Position numbers and translations under genes: made by a program. A DNA stretch of 64,000 nt from Streptomyces griseicoloratus (GTDB lineage: Bacteria; Actinomycetota; Actinomycetes; Streptomycetales; Streptomycetaceae): NCBI RefSeq assembly GCF_014534645.1, contig NZ_JACVQF010000181.1, positions 112,423 to 176,422 of the forward strand, in the 5' to 3' direction. This document shows positions 10,402 to 19,917 of this stretch, piece after piece. Numbering within the stretch: position 1 is the stretch's first letter; each line of letters opens with the position of its first letter. Below the pieces are notes generated by a model. The model ran no database searches. It worked only from the letters and a program-made list of their open reading frames with translations, and was not told the DNA's origin.

Positions 10402-10905
10402 TCAGATGACCACTTCGACGCCCTCGCCGGGTGCTTTGCCTGACACCCGTTCGGATTCCAGCGCCTGCTGGAGGATGATCACAGCGGCTGCCTGGTCGAT
10501 GACCGACCTGCCCTTCTTGGACTTCACGCCCGAGGCGCGCAGTCCCTGGGCGGCCGTCACGGTCGTCATCCGCTCGTCGACCAGCCGCACGGCGACGGGC
10601 GCGATGCCCTTGGCCAGTTCCTGGGCGAAGCCGCGGGCCTTGGCCGCGGCCGGGCCCTCGCCCCCCTTGAGGGAGCGAGGGAGGCCGACGACGACCTCGA
10701 TGGGCTCGTACTCCTCGACCAGCTGCCGCAGACGGCGGTGAGCCGCCGGAAGGTCGCGGCCGGGGACGGTCTCGACCGGGGTGGCGAGGATCCCGTCGGG
10801 GTCGCAGGAGGCGACCCCGATGCGGGCGTCCCCGACGTCGATCGCCAGACGGCGGCCGCGGCGCATGACCGGGCCGCCCGCCTGTCCGTTCTCCGTGCCG
10901 CTCAC
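10402..10905 (-). CDS. ruvX: RuvX/YqgF, putative Holliday-junction/rRNA-processing nuclease
   Basis: The 167-residue RNase H-fold protein has the YqgF signature [13 protein letters not shown], the [15 protein letters not shown] block, [11 protein letters not shown], and the final acidic motif in [12 protein letters not shown]. In other bacteria YqgF takes part in 16S rRNA 5-prime maturation or junction resolution. The GTG start overlaps the alaS stop as GTGA. A second start at residue 14 ([10 protein letters not shown]) is possible and nearer to the usual family length. alaS-ruvX-mltG order is conserved in actinobacteria. Confidence 0.93.
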   Translation of the reverse strand: MSGTENGQAGGPVMRRGRRLAIDVGDARIGVASCDPDGILATPVETVPGRDLPAAHRRLRQLVEEYEPIEVVVGLPRSLKGGEGPAAAKARGFAQELAKGIAPVAVRLVDERMTTVTAAQGLRASGVKSKKGRSVIDQAAAVIILQQALESERVSGKAPGEGVEVVI

Positions 10906-13574
10906 TTGGCCGTTTCCGCCACGAGCCGCTCGACGGCCTCGACGGCCTCGCCGATGGCGGCCGGGTTCTGGCCGCCGCCCTGGGCGACGTCCGGCTTGCC
11001 GCCACCGCCGCCGCCGAGGGTCTTGGCGGCCGTGCGGACCAGGTCACCGGCCTTGAGGCCGCGGTCGCGGGCGGCGTCGTTGGTGGCGATCACCGTCAGC
11101 GGCTTGCCGTTGACCGTGGTGAACAGGGCCACGACCGCGGCCCGGCCGCCCTGGATGCGCCCGCGCACGTCGAGGACCAGCTTGCGCAGGTCGTCGGCGG
11201 TGGTGCCGTCCGGGACCTGGCCGGTCACCAGGGCGACGCCGCGCACGTCCTTGGCGGACTCGGCGAGGCCGGCGGCGGCCTGGAGCACCTTCTCGGCGCG
11301 GAACTTCTCGATCTCCTTCTCGGCGTCCTTCAGCTTGGCGAGCATGCCGGCGACCTTCTCCGGCAGCTCCTCGGAGCGGCCCTTGAGCAGCTCGGTGAGC
11401 TGGTTGACCACCGTGTGCTCACGGGCGAGGAAGTTGTAGGCGTCCACGCCGACCAGGGCCTCGATGCGGCGCACACCGGAGCCGATGGACGACTCGCCCA
11501 GCAGCTTCACGAGGCCCAGCTGGGCGGTGTTGTGCACGTGGGTGCCGCCGCACAGCTCCTTGGAGAAGTCGCCGATGGTCACGACGCGCACGCGGTCGCC
11601 GTACTTCTCGCCGAACTCGGCGATGGCACCCTGCTTCTTGGCCTCGTCGATGCCCATGACCTCGGCCTGGACGTCCAGGTCGCGGGCGAGCACCTCGTTG
11701 ATCTTCTGCTCGACGTCGGTCATCACGGCCGTCGGGACGGCGGACGGCGAGCCGAAGTCGAAGCGGAAGCGGCCGGGCTGGTTCTCGGAACCGGCCTGGG
11801 CGGCCGTCGGGCCGAGGGCGTCGCGCAGGGCCTGGTGGGTGAGGTGGGTGGCCGAGTGGGCGCGGGCGATGGCCGTGCGGCGCTTGGCGTCGATCGAGGC
11901 GTGGGCCTTGGCGCCGACGGTGACCTCGCCGACCTGGACGACGCCCTTGTGGACGTACACACCGGGGACCGGCTTCTGGCAGTCGCGGACCTCGATGACG
12001 GCACCGGTGTCGATCTTGATCCGGCCGGTGTCGCCGATCTGGCCGCCGCCCTCGGCGTAGAACGGGGTGCGGTCGAGGACGACCTCGACCTCGTCGCCCT
12101 CGGTGGCGGCCGGCGAGGAGACGCCGTCGACGAGGATGCCGACGACGGTGGACTCGCCCTCGGTGTCGGTGTAGCCGATGAAGTCGGTGGCACCGGCCCG
12201 GTCGGCGATCTCCCGGTAGGCGCCGAGGTCGGCGTGGCCGGTCTTCTTGGCCTGGGCGTCGGCCTTGGCGCGCTCCCGCTGCTCCTTCATCAGGCGCCGG
12301 AAGCCGTCCTCGTCCACGGACAGCCCCTGCTCGGCGGCCATCTCCAGGGTGAGGTCGATCGGGAAGCCCCAGGTGTCGTGGAGCAGGAAGGCCTTGTCGC
12401 CGGGCAGGACGGTACCGCCGGCGGCCTTGGTGTCGGCCACGGCGGTGTCGAGGATGTTGGTGCCGGCCTTCAGCGTCTTGAGGAAGGCGTTCTCCTCGGC
12501 GAGGGCGACCTTCTCGATGCGCTCGCGGTCGGTGACCAGCTCGGGGTACTGCTGCCCCATCATGTGGATCACGACGTCGATCAGGTCCTTGACGACCGGA
12601 CCGGTGGCGCCGAGCAGACGCATGTTGCGGATGGCGCGGCGCATGATGCGGCGCAGCACGTAGCCGCGGCCCTCGTTGCCGGGGGTGACGCCGTCGCCGA
12701 TGAGCATCACGGCGGTGCGGATGTGGTCGGTGACCACGCGCAGGGAGACGTCCGAGGCGTGGGCGTCGCCGTAGGCCACACCGGTCAGCTCGGTGGCCTT
12801 CTTGATGACGGCCATGGAGGTGTCGATCTCGTACATGTTCTGCACGCCCTGCAGAATCATGGCGAGCCGCTCCAGGCCGAGGCCCGTGTCGATGTTCTTG
12901 GCGGGCAGGTCACCGAGGATCTCGAAGTCCTCCTTGCCGGTGCCCTCGCCGCGCTCGTACTGCATGAAGACCAGGTTCCAGATCTCCACGTACCGCTCGT
13001 CGTTGACGGCCGGGCCGCCCTCGACGCCGAACTCGGGGCCGCGGTCGTAGTTGATCTCGGAGCACGGGCCGCAGGGGCCGGGGACGCCCATGGACCAGAA
13101 GTTGTCCTTCTTGCCCAGGCGCTGGATGCGCTCGGCGGGGACGCCGACGACCTCGCGCCAGATCTGCTCGGCCTCGTCGTCGTCCTGGTAGACGGTGATC
13201 CACAGGCGCTCGGGGTCGAGGCCGTAGCCGCCCTTGTCCTGAGGGCTGGTCAGCAGCTCCCAGGCGAGCTTGCAGGCGCCTTCCTTGAAGTAGTCGCCGA
13301 AGGAGAAGTTGCCGCACATCTGGAAGAACGTGCCGTGCCGGGTGGTCTTGCCGACCTCCTCGATGTCCGGCGTACGGACGCACTTCTGCACGCTGGTGGC
13401 GCGGGAGAACTTGGGCTTGACCTCGCCGAGGAAGTACGGCTTGAAGGGCACCATGCCCGCGTTGACCAGCAGCAGAGTCGGGTCGTCCGCGATGAGCGAC
13501 GCCGAAGGGACGACGGTGTGCCCGCGCTCCTCGAAGAAGCTCAACCAGCGGCGGCGGATCTCGGCCGACTCCAT
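10902..13574 (-). CDS. alaS: alanyl-tRNA synthetase
   Basis: The 890-residue class II synthetase charges tRNA-Ala. Domains in order: catalytic core (1-250), with motif 2 around [16 protein letters not shown] and the motif 3 region [11 protein letters not shown]; tRNA-recognition domain to about 460; editing domain, with zinc-type motifs HSATH and CGGTH; and a C-terminal oligomerisation domain ending in a glycine-rich [17 protein letters not shown] segment typical of DHHA1. Length is normal. The ATG overlaps the stop of the upstream DUF6167 gene as ATGA. It heads the run towards ruvX, mltG and the aro genes. Confidence 0.98.
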   Translation of the reverse strand: MESAEIRRRWLSFFEERGHTVVPSASLIADDPTLLLVNAGMVPFKPYFLGEVKPKFSRATSVQKCVRTPDIEEVGKTTRHGTFFQMCGNFSFGDYFKEGACKLAWELLTSPQDKGGYGLDPERLWITVYQDDDEAEQIWREVVGVPAERIQRLGKKDNFWSMGVPGPCGPCSEINYDRGPEFGVEGGPAVNDERYVEIWNLVFMQYERGEGTGKEDFEILGDLPAKNIDTGLGLERLAMILQGVQNMYEIDTSMAVIKKATELTGVAYGDAHASDVSLRVVTDHIRTAVMLIGDGVTPGNEGRGYVLRRIMRRAIRNMRLLGATGPVVKDLIDVVIHMMGQQYPELVTDRERIEKVALAEENAFLKTLKAGTNILDTAVADTKAAGGTVLPGDKAFLLHDTWGFPIDLTLEMAAEQGLSVDEDGFRRLMKEQRERAKADAQAKKTGHADLGAYREIADRAGATDFIGYTDTEGESTVVGILVDGVSSPAATEGDEVEVVLDRTPFYAEGGGQIGDTGRIKIDTGAVIEVRDCQKPVPGVYVHKGVVQVGEVTVGAKAHASIDAKRRTAIARAHSATHLTHQALRDALGPTAAQAGSENQPGRFRFDFGSPSAVPTAVMTDVEQKINEVLARDLDVQAEVMGIDEAKKQGAIAEFGEKYGDRVRVVTIGDFSKELCGGTHVHNTAQLGLVKLLGESSIGSGVRRIEALVGVDAYNFLAREHTVVNQLTELLKGRSEELPEKVAGMLAKLKDAEKEIEKFRAEKVLQAAAGLAESAKDVRGVALVTGQVPDGTTADDLRKLVLDVRGRIQGGRAAVVALFTTVNGKPLTVIATNDAARDRGLKAGDLVRTAAKTLGGGGGGKPDVAQGGGQNPAAIGEAVEAVERLVAETAK

Positions 13575-13927
13575 CAGTGGTCCTCATTCCGGTTGTACGA
13601 GTACGTCGTCCTGTCGACGTACATCGGGTCGTTGCGGTTCTCGATGGCGGCGTGGCGCCGGGGTGCGGGCAGTTCGTGGTCGGGGACGGGGGCGTTCAGC
13701 CCGAGCGCGTCGCCCAGTTCGGCCTCCCGCTGGGCCATGTTGTCGCGGACGTCGAGGGCGAAGCCCACCGCCCGGTCCTTGAGCCGGCCGCCCGCCTCGA
13801 TCGCCTTGTTCGTCGCCGTGACGGCGAGGTTCTCGGGGGTGAGCTGCTTCAGCTTCCGGTTGACCTTGGTGGTGGCCCACACTCCGGCGGCGACGCCGGT
13901 GGTGAACCAGAACGTACGGCGGAACAT
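13574..13927 (-). CDS. DUF6167 family small protein
   Basis: The 117-residue protein starts with a single hydrophobic segment, [15 protein letters not shown], then a charged region that could be helical (about 25-75), then a Tyr/Asn-rich tail. It is conserved beside alaS in Streptomyces, but its function is not known. The ATG is at 13927. Its stop overlaps the alaS start (ATGA), so the two are co-translated. Seven bases separate it from the DUF948 gene upstream. The pair may act at the membrane. Confidence 0.8.
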   Translation of the reverse strand: MFRRTFWFTTGVAAGVWATTKVNRKLKQLTPENLAVTATNKAIEAGGRLKDRAVGFALDVRDNMAQREAELGDALGLNAPVPDHELPAPRRHAAIENRNDPMYVDRTTYSYNRNEDH

Positions 13928-13934
13928 CCCTGGG

Positions 13935-14369
13935 TCAGTCCTTCTTCCGCTTCGTCCGCCGTGCGGCCGGAATCGTCCGGCCCACGATCACGGTACGCCT
14001 CGGCTCCCTGGCCGGCACGTCCTCCTTGCGGGCGCCGAGCGCCCGGCGCACGCCGTAGCCGAAGGCCGCGACCTTGACCAGGGGGCCGCCGAACGTGGAG
14101 GCCACGGTGGTCGACAGCGCGGAGGCGTTCGACGTGACCTCCTGGACGTCGGAGGCGATCGCGTCCACCCGGTCGATCTGGGTCTGGGCGGAGCGCACCG
14201 CCGTGGAGGCGTCGGCCAGCAGCGGGACGGCCTGGTCGGTCACGTCCGCCACGAGCTTGGTGGTCGCCCTGAGCGTCTGGGCCAGCCTCGCCAGTGCGAC
14301 GGCGAGGAAGGAGACCAGGATCGCCCAGAAGACGGCCACCAGGATCCCGGCAACCTCTCCACCGGACAC
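13935..14369 (-). CDS. DUF948 membrane-anchored protein
   Basis: The 144-residue protein has one N-terminal membrane helix (GILVAVFWAILVSFLAVALA) followed by a long amphipathic, methyl-accepting-like helix rich in A, T, V and D (DUF948, about 25-100) and a basic tail ending KRKKD. Function is unknown; related proteins are general-stress proteins in Firmicutes. I use the GTG that gives MSGGEVAGIL, the form I recall in other Streptomyces. An ATG at 14405 would add 12 residues but has no ribosome site. The 163 bases to the oppositely oriented regulator hold both promoters. Confidence 0.78.
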   Translation of the reverse strand: MSGGEVAGILVAVFWAILVSFLAVALARLAQTLRATTKLVADVTDQAVPLLADASTAVRSAQTQIDRVDAIASDVQEVTSNASALSTTVASTFGGPLVKVAAFGYGVRRALGARKEDVPAREPRRTVIVGRTIPAARRTKRKKD

Positions 14370-14493
14370 TGTGTGCACCCGCTCCCTGAAAACGTGCCTG
14401 AACATCGAGAAAGTCGTGCACCGAGCCTATCGCGCCGGGCGTGGGGCTCCGTACCGGATTACCGTCCGCGCCCGGTGGAGTTGCGGGCACGGA

Positions 14494-14523
14494 TTGTACG
14501 GAACGAACACGGTTCAGTACGCT
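14494..14523 (+). promoter_or_regulatory. promoter giving a probably leaderless mRNA
   Basis: TTGTAC (14494-14499) and TACGCT (14518-14523) are spaced by 18 bases and fit the main vegetative sigma factor. Transcription would start about 7-10 bases downstream, at or next to the ATG at 14533. No ribosome site precedes that ATG. Confidence 0.5.
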
Positions 14524-14532
14524 CCGTGTCCC

Positions 14533-16698
14533 ATGCGAGTTCAACGGCCCGACGGCGCGTCCCCGCACGGCAACCTCCCCCTGGAACTCGACGCCTTCGT
14601 GGGGCGCACGGCGGAACTCGCCGGGCTGGGCCGCGCACTGGAGGACTCACGCCTGGTGACCGTCACGGGGACCGGCGGGGTCGGCAAGTCGCGTCTGGCG
14701 GCACGGGCGGCCGCACGGTCCGCGCCCCGGGACGGGGTGTGGCGGGCGGAGCTGGCTCCGGTGCGCGATCCGGGGTTCGTCGACTACGCGGTGGTGGAGG
14801 CGCTGGGTCTGACCGACCACACGACCCGGCTGCCGCGCGAGACGCTGCTCATGCATCTCGCCGAGCGGGAGCTGCTGCTGGTCCTCGACGGGGTCGAGCA
14901 CCTGGTGGACGCCTGCGCCGCGCTGGTGACCGATCTGCTGGGCCGCGCACCGGGGCTGCGGGTGCTGGCCGTCGGCCGCCGGCCCCTGGGCGTGTCAGGC
15001 GAGCGGCTGTTCCCGCTGGCGCCGCTCGGCGAGGACGAGGCGGTGGAGCTGCTGACGGTCCGGGCGGCGCAGCGCAACAGGGCGTGCGGAGGCGACGGGG
15101 TGGCGCGGGAGCTGTGCCGGCGCCTCGACGGCGTGCCGCTGGCGATCGAGCTGGCCGCCGGGCGACTGGAGGTGCTGTCACCGGGGCAGGTGCTGGAACG
15201 GCTCGACGACCGGTTCCGGCTGCTGACGGGCGGGCACCGGTCCGCGCCGCCCCGGCACCGGACGCTGCGCACGGCGATCGGCTGGAGCCACGAGCTGTGC
15301 ACGCCGCGGGAGCGTCTGCTGTGGGCCCGGCTGTCGGTGTTCGCCGGCCGGTTCGACCTGGAGGCCGCCGAGTACGTGTGCAGCGGGAACGGGCTGCCCG
15401 CCGGCGACGTGCTCGACGTGCTGTCCGCCCTGCTGGCGCAGTCGTTGCTGACCCGGGAGGACACCCCGGCCGGGGTGCGCTACCGGATGCTGGACACGGT
15501 CCGGGCGTACGGCGCCGACTGGCTGGCGGCGACCGGCGACGCGGCACGGCTGCGGCGCCGGCACCGCGACTGGTACCTGGGGCTGGCGACCTGGTGCGAG
15601 CTGGAGTGGTTCTCGCCGCGCCAGCGTGAGGTGGCCGCCCGGGTGGACGTGGAGCTGCCGAATCTGCGCGGCGCCCTGGAGTACTGCCTGGCCGAGCCGG
15701 AGGAGGTGCACCTGGGCCAGTACCTGGCGGGCTCGCTGTGGTTCCACTGGGTCGGCTGCGGGCGGCTGTCGGAGGGGCGGCGCTGGCTGGAGCAGGCGGT
15801 CGGGCTGGACGCCGAGCGGACGGCGGGCGACCGGTCACGGCTGAAGGCGCTGTGGGTGCTCGCCTACGTGGCGATCCTCCAGGGCGACACGGTGCCCGCG
15901 CTGGCGATGCTCCAGGAGTGCCGGGAGCAGGCCGAGCGGTCCCGGAACGCCACGGCGGTGGCGTACGCCGAGCACCGCACCGGCTGTCTGGCGCTGGTCT
16001 CGGACGACATGCCGCGCGCGGAGGCGCTGCTGCGCTCGGCGCTGCGGCGCTACCGGGAGATCGGGGAGCTCAACAGCAACGTGCTGATGGGCCAGGTGGA
16101 ACTGGCGATGACCCGGGCGTTCCAGGGCGATCTGCCGGACGCGGTGCGGTTGTGCGAGGACGTGCGCCGGGTGTGCGAGGACCACGGCGAGCGATGGGTC
16201 CGGGCCTACGCGCTGTATGTGCTGGCCTACGCGGCCTGGAGCGACGGCGACACGGCGGGTGCCCGGCGGTTGCTGACCGACTGCCTGGACAGTGCCCACG
16301 GTTTCCGGGACCTGCTGGGCACGGTGCTGGCGGTGGAGCTGCTGGCCCTGGTGACGGTGGCCGAGGACGACGCGGAGGAGGCGGCGGTGCTGCAGGGCGC
16401 GGCGGGCCGGATGTGGCCGTCCGTGGGCCTGCCGCTGTTCGGCTCGGCGCACTACAACGCGCCGCACGAGCTGTGCGAGGCGACGGCCCGTGAGCGGCTG
16501 GGCGACGAGCGGTACGAGCAGTGCGCGGGCCACGGGGCGCGGCTCGACCGCGGGGAGGCGGTGTCGCGGGCGCTGCGGCGTCCCGGGGCACCGGTGTCGC
16601 TGCCGGTGCCCCGGCAGGCGGGCCGGCGTGCGGCGTCCGCACGCACGGCGAAGCCCGCCGCCTCGCCCACTCGAAGGGGCGGGGAGACGGCGGGCTGA
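14533..16698 (+). CDS. STAND-type ATPase regulator with TPR-like repeats, no DNA-binding domain
   Basis: The 721-residue protein opens with an NB-ARC-like ATPase: Walker A GTGGVGKS (46-53), Walker B LLLVLDG (114-120), and the GVPLAIELAAGRLEVLSP segment typical of AfsR/LuxR-type STAND proteins. From about 330 it continues with alpha-helical TPR-like repeats rich in A, L and R. Unlike SARP or LAL regulators, it has neither an N-terminal BTAD/wHTH nor a C-terminal LuxR helix-turn-helix; the end is a basic RRAASARTAKPAA tail. It may therefore signal through a partner protein. The ATG is chosen because no earlier start has a ribosome site and a promoter ends just ahead of it. Confidence 0.85.
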   Translation: MRVQRPDGASPHGNLPLELDAFVGRTAELAGLGRALEDSRLVTVTGTGGVGKSRLAARAAARSAPRDGVWRAELAPVRDPGFVDYAVVEALGLTDHTTRLPRETLLMHLAERELLLVLDGVEHLVDACAALVTDLLGRAPGLRVLAVGRRPLGVSGERLFPLAPLGEDEAVELLTVRAAQRNRACGGDGVARELCRRLDGVPLAIELAAGRLEVLSPGQVLERLDDRFRLLTGGHRSAPPRHRTLRTAIGWSHELCTPRERLLWARLSVFAGRFDLEAAEYVCSGNGLPAGDVLDVLSALLAQSLLTREDTPAGVRYRMLDTVRAYGADWLAATGDAARLRRRHRDWYLGLATWCELEWFSPRQREVAARVDVELPNLRGALEYCLAEPEEVHLGQYLAGSLWFHWVGCGRLSEGRRWLEQAVGLDAERTAGDRSRLKALWVLAYVAILQGDTVPALAMLQECREQAERSRNATAVAYAEHRTGCLALVSDDMPRAEALLRSALRRYREIGELNSNVLMGQVELAMTRAFQGDLPDAVRLCEDVRRVCEDHGERWVRAYALYVLAYAAWSDGDTAGARRLLTDCLDSAHGFRDLLGTVLAVELLALVTVAEDDAEEAAVLQGAAGRMWPSVGLPLFGSAHYNAPHELCEATARERLGDERYEQCAGHGARLDRGEAVSRALRRPGAPVSLPVPRQAGRRAASARTAKPAASPTRRGGETAG

Positions 16699-16726
16699 GG
16701 TACCGCTGGTACTGCGTCCGGCTGGA

Positions 16727-17341
16727 TCAGCGGGCGTAGTACTCGACGACGAGCTGCTCGTCGCAGATCACCGGGATCTCCTTGCGGTTCGGCTCGCGGT
16801 CCAGGCGGAACGCCAGGGCCTTGAGGTTCACCTGGAGGTAACGCGGGGTCTCGCCGTCGGGGGCGAAGCCACCCTCACGGGCGATCGTGAAGAGCGTCTT
16901 CTCCTTGGAGCGGTCGCGGACCTGGACCACGTCGTCGGGGCGGACGACGAAGGACGGCTTGTCGACCTTCTTGCCGTTGACCTGGATGTGGCCGTGGACG
17001 ACCATCTGGCGGGCCTGGTAGATCGTGCGGGCGATGCCCGAGCGCAGGACGAGCGCGTCGAGGCGCTTCTCCAGCTCCACGATCAGGGCCTCGCCGGTCT
17101 TGCCCTGCACCTTGGACGCGCGCTCGTAGGCGCGGACCAGCTGGCGCTCGGAGATGTCGTACTGAGCGCGCAGGCGCTGCTTCTCCAGCAGACGGACCTT
17201 GTAGTCCGAGTTCTGCTTGCGGCCGCGGCCGTGCTCACCCGGCGGGTAGGGGCGGGCCTCGAAGTACTTGACGGCCTTCGGGGTCAGCGCGATGCCGAGG
17301 GCACGCGACTTCTTGACCTTGGGGCGGGACTGATTCGCCAC
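16727..17341 (-). CDS. rpsD: 30S ribosomal protein S4
   Basis: The 204-residue S4 nucleates 30S assembly by binding the 5-prime domain of 16S rRNA. The N-terminal part has no zinc-finger cysteines, so it is the zinc-independent form. The S4 RNA-binding domain spans about residues 93-155 (RLDALVLRSGIARTIYQARQ and VHGHIQVNG). The GTG start follows AGGAAAG and yields MANQSRPKVKKSRALG. The gene stands alone, away from the rpsM-rpsK-rpoA cluster, as in other actinobacteria. A leader of about 275 bases precedes it. It converges on the STAND gene with only 28 bases between the stops. Confidence 0.97.
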   Translation of the reverse strand: MANQSRPKVKKSRALGIALTPKAVKYFEARPYPPGEHGRGRKQNSDYKVRLLEKQRLRAQYDISERQLVRAYERASKVQGKTGEALIVELEKRLDALVLRSGIARTIYQARQMVVHGHIQVNGKKVDKPSFVVRPDDVVQVRDRSKEKTLFTIAREGGFAPDGETPRYLQVNLKALAFRLDREPNRKEIPVICDEQLVVEYYAR

Positions 17342-17628
17342 TGTCTGTGTCTCTTTCCTAGTTTTCCGGCTTGTCAGGGTTGAGGGAGGTCGCATCCGCA
17401 GCCGGGGAATCCCTCCTCGTCCGTACGGACGGGGCGGGCAGCCGCTCCCCTGGTCTGGGCACATACGTGCAGCACGCGAGTGGCCCACCGACCGCTCCCG
17501 GGGCTCCGGGTGGTGGTGGGCTGCCCGCGACACCGATCGACGGTGCGCGACGCTCCTGGAACCCGCTGGGGGTTCCGGCCGGCCGTCCCGTTCTGACTGC
17601 ACGGGACTCGGCACTTCTGGCCATCCTA
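17342..17628 (-). promoter_or_regulatory. rpsD promoter and long structured leader
   Basis: On the minus strand TAGGAT (17628-17623) is a strong -10 element. From there to the GTG is about 275 untranslated bases. The leader holds a GGAACCC-loop-GGGTTCC hairpin (17558-17576) and a long-range 10-bp pairing GCGGGCAGCC/GGCTGCCCGC (17434-17443 with 17519-17528). S4 regulates its own mRNA in other bacteria, so an S4-binding leader is a reasonable guess. No protein-coding signal is seen here. Confidence 0.45.
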
Positions 17629-17636
17629 CAGGCTGC

Positions 17637-18992
17637 TCAGGACCGCTTGCGGCCGAGGTGCTTACGGGTCCATTCCACCGCGTCCGCGTACCGTGCCTCG
17701 GCGCCGTGCCGGGTCGGGGTGTAGTACTCGCGGTCCTTCAGGGCGTCCGGGGCGTACTGCTGGGCGGCGATGCCCTCGGGCAGGTCGTGCGGGTAGACGT
17801 ACCCCTGGCCGTGACCGAGCTTGCCCGCGCCCTTGTAGTGGCTGTCGCGCAGGTGGGGCGGGACCGGTCCGGCCAGTCCCTTGCGTACGTCCTCCAGGGC
17901 GGCGCCTATGGCGGTCGTCGCCGCGTTGGACTTGGGCGCGAGGGCGAGGGCGATGGTGGCGTGGCTGAGGGTGAGGGCGGCCTCCGGGAAGCCGATCATG
18001 GCGACGGCCTGGGCGGCGGCGACGGCCGTCGGCAGGGCGGTGGGGTCGGCGAGGCCGATGTCCTCGCTGGCGGAGATCATCAGGCGGCGGGCGATGAAGC
18101 GGGGGTCCTCGCCGGCCTCGATCATCCGGGCCAGGTAGTGCAGGGCCGCGTCGACGTCGGAGCCTCGGATGGACTTGATCAGGGCGCTGGCGACGTCGTA
18201 GTGCTGGTCGCCGTCGCGGTCGTACTTCACCGCGGCGCGGTCGACCGTCTCCTCCAGCGTGGTCAGGGCGATCTCGCTCTCGCCCTTGTCGAGTGCCGCT
18301 CCGGCGGCGGCCTCCAGGGCCGTGAGGGCGCGGCGGGCGTCGCCGCCGGCGATGCGCAGCAGGTGCTCCTCGGTGTCCTCGGGGAGGGTGACGGCGCCGC
18401 CCAGTCCGCGGTCGTCGGTCAGGGCGCGGCGGAGCAGGCCGCGGACGTCGTCGTCGGTGAGGGGTTCGAGGGTGAGCAGGAGGGAGCGGGAGAGCAGGGG
18501 CGAGATCACCGAGAAGTACGGGTTCTCGGTCGTCGCGGCGATCAGGGTGACCCAGCGGTTCTCGACGGCCGGGAGCAGGGAGTCCTGCTGGGCCTTGCTG
18601 AAGCGGTGGATCTCGTCGAGGAAGAGGACGGTCTCCTTGCCGTACCCCCCGACGGCGCGGCGGGCGCCGTCGATGACCGCACGGACCTCCTTGACGCCGG
18701 CGGTGATCGCCGAAAGCTCGACGAAGCGCTTGTTGGTGGCCTTGGAGACGACGTACGCCAGGGTCGTCTTGCCGGTGCCGGGCGGGCCCCAGAGGATCAC
18801 CGAGGAGGGACCGGCGGGGCCGGAGGCGCCCTCGCCGACCAGTCGTCGCAGGGGCGAGCCGGGCTTGAGCAGGTGCTGCTGGCCCACCACCTCGTCGAGG
18901 GTGCGCGGGCGCATCCGGACCGCCAGGGGGCTGCCGGTCGGGTCCTTCTCCTGGCGTTCTTCGGCTGCGGCGGTGAACAGGTCGGGCTCCAC
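17637..18992 (-). CDS. rarA: replication-associated recombination protein A (RarA/MgsA AAA+ ATPase)
   Basis: The 451-residue AAA+ ATPase acts at stalled replication forks. Visible motifs are Walker [10 protein letters not shown], Walker [10 protein letters not shown], sensor-1 [10 protein letters not shown] and the arginine-finger region [13 protein letters not shown], followed by the MgsA C-terminal tetramerisation domain with SEDIGLADP and RDSHYKGA. Length is normal. The GTG at 18992 ([14 protein letters not shown]) follows AGGG; a TTG two codons earlier is an alternative. Upstream is the VKOR gene, 68 bases away; downstream is the rpsD leader. Confidence 0.95.
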   Translation of the reverse strand: MEPDLFTAAAEERQEKDPTGSPLAVRMRPRTLDEVVGQQHLLKPGSPLRRLVGEGASGPAGPSSVILWGPPGTGKTTLAYVVSKATNKRFVELSAITAGVKEVRAVIDGARRAVGGYGKETVLFLDEIHRFSKAQQDSLLPAVENRWVTLIAATTENPYFSVISPLLSRSLLLTLEPLTDDDVRGLLRRALTDDRGLGGAVTLPEDTEEHLLRIAGGDARRALTALEAAAGAALDKGESEIALTTLEETVDRAAVKYDRDGDQHYDVASALIKSIRGSDVDAALHYLARMIEAGEDPRFIARRLMISASEDIGLADPTALPTAVAAAQAVAMIGFPEAALTLSHATIALALAPKSNAATTAIGAALEDVRKGLAGPVPPHLRDSHYKGAGKLGHGQGYVYPHDLPEGIAAQQYAPDALKDREYYTPTRHGAEARYADAVEWTRKHLGRKRS

Positions 18993-19060
18993 GCCCAAAA
19001 CCCTAAATCACCGCACTGACAACGCGGCGGGCGCCGTCGGCCGGCCCGTCAGCCGGTCCG

Positions 19061-19723
19061 TCAGCCGGTCCAGAAGTCCCACCAGCGGGTCAGGATCAGC
19101 ATGCCGATGATGCCGATGTGCAGCACCGGCATGACCCAGGTGAACTCGCCGAAGAAGCTCTTCAGCCAGCCGGGCGCGGGCAGGAAGCCGTTGCGGACGT
19201 TGAACGACGTCACGTACCAGAACATGAGGATCGTGGCGACCCAGGCCAGGCAGCACCACAGGCACAGGGCGTTGATCCGGTACAGGGACTGGAACGTCAG
19301 CCAGGCGCAGAAGACGACGCCGAACAGGGTGCCAGCGTTGAAGGTGAGCCAGTACCAGCGCGGGAAGCGGGCCCCGGCCAGCAGGCTCATGCCGACGCAG
19401 ATCACGATGCCGTAGGTGACGAGGCCGAGCATCGGGTTGGGGAAGCCGAAGACGGAGGCCTGGTCGCTCTCCATGACGCTGCCGCAGGAGACGACCGGGT
19501 TCAGGCTGCACCCGGGGGTGAAGGTCTCGCCCTTGACCTTGGCCTCGAGCAGCTTGAACTTGTCGAGCGTGATGACCCAGGCGGCGAGTACTCCGGCCGC
19601 ACCGGTGATCACCAGGAGCAGGGCGAAGGCCCGGCTGCCGCCTTCGGAGCGCCGGGTGCCGGCACCGGCTTGCGGCGCGCGTTCGGGCTCGGTGGAAGCG
19701 TCCTTCACTGTCGTCTCGCTCAT
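19061..19723 (-). CDS. vitamin K epoxide reductase (VKOR) family membrane oxidoreductase
   Basis: The 220-residue protein should re-oxidise DsbA-type proteins outside the membrane by passing electrons to menaquinone. After a 30-residue polar head, four or five membrane helices are visible. The loop cysteines C72 and C80 and the active CXXC C154-L-W-C157 are all present, so it looks active. The ATG at 19723 gives MSETTVKDAS. The gene follows hisS across a hairpin terminator. No exported DsbA partner is adjacent; the DsbA-like gene at 60486 lacks a signal peptide. Confidence 0.9.
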   Translation of the reverse strand: MSETTVKDASTEPERAPQAGAGTRRSEGGSRAFALLLVITGAAGVLAAWVITLDKFKLLEAKVKGETFTPGCSLNPVVSCGSVMESDQASVFGFPNPMLGLVTYGIVICVGMSLLAGARFPRWYWLTFNAGTLFGVVFCAWLTFQSLYRINALCLWCCLAWVATILMFWYVTSFNVRNGFLPAPGWLKSFFGEFTWVMPVLHIGIIGMLILTRWWDFWTG

Positions 19724-19866
19724 CACGCCGATTCCGTCATTTTGAGTGTCGGGCCTGCTTCGGGCAGTGCCATTGTGCCGCACCGGCCTGTAAAGCCACT
19801 GTTCGATGAACACAAGAACGCACCGGCGATCACCCCGGCGCAGTGCACTCCGGCCGAAACCCGTTC

Positions 19867-19903
19867 GACGGGGGCACGCGCGAACGAACGCGCGTGCCCC
19901 GTC
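19867..19903 (-). terminator. terminator after hisS
   Basis: A 15-bp stem with a single bulged G (19867-19882 with 19889-19903) has a 6-base loop and begins 15 bases past the hisS stop. It separates hisS from the VKOR gene. The 194-base interval also must hold the VKOR promoter, which I could not place with confidence. Confidence 0.75.
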
Positions 19904-19917
19904 GGCGTACGGAACGG

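Noticed and set aside
13935-14405. ATG at 14405 as start of the DUF948 protein
   Set aside because: No ribosome site precedes it and the added MFRHVFRERVHT is not typical; GTG at 14369 leads straight into the conserved helix.
11415-15629. 1404-codon plus-strand open frame across alaS and beyond
   Set aside because: It is the antisense shadow of alaS and neighbours. High third-position GC leaves opposite frames open; the protein is low-complexity G/V/L/D with no domain.
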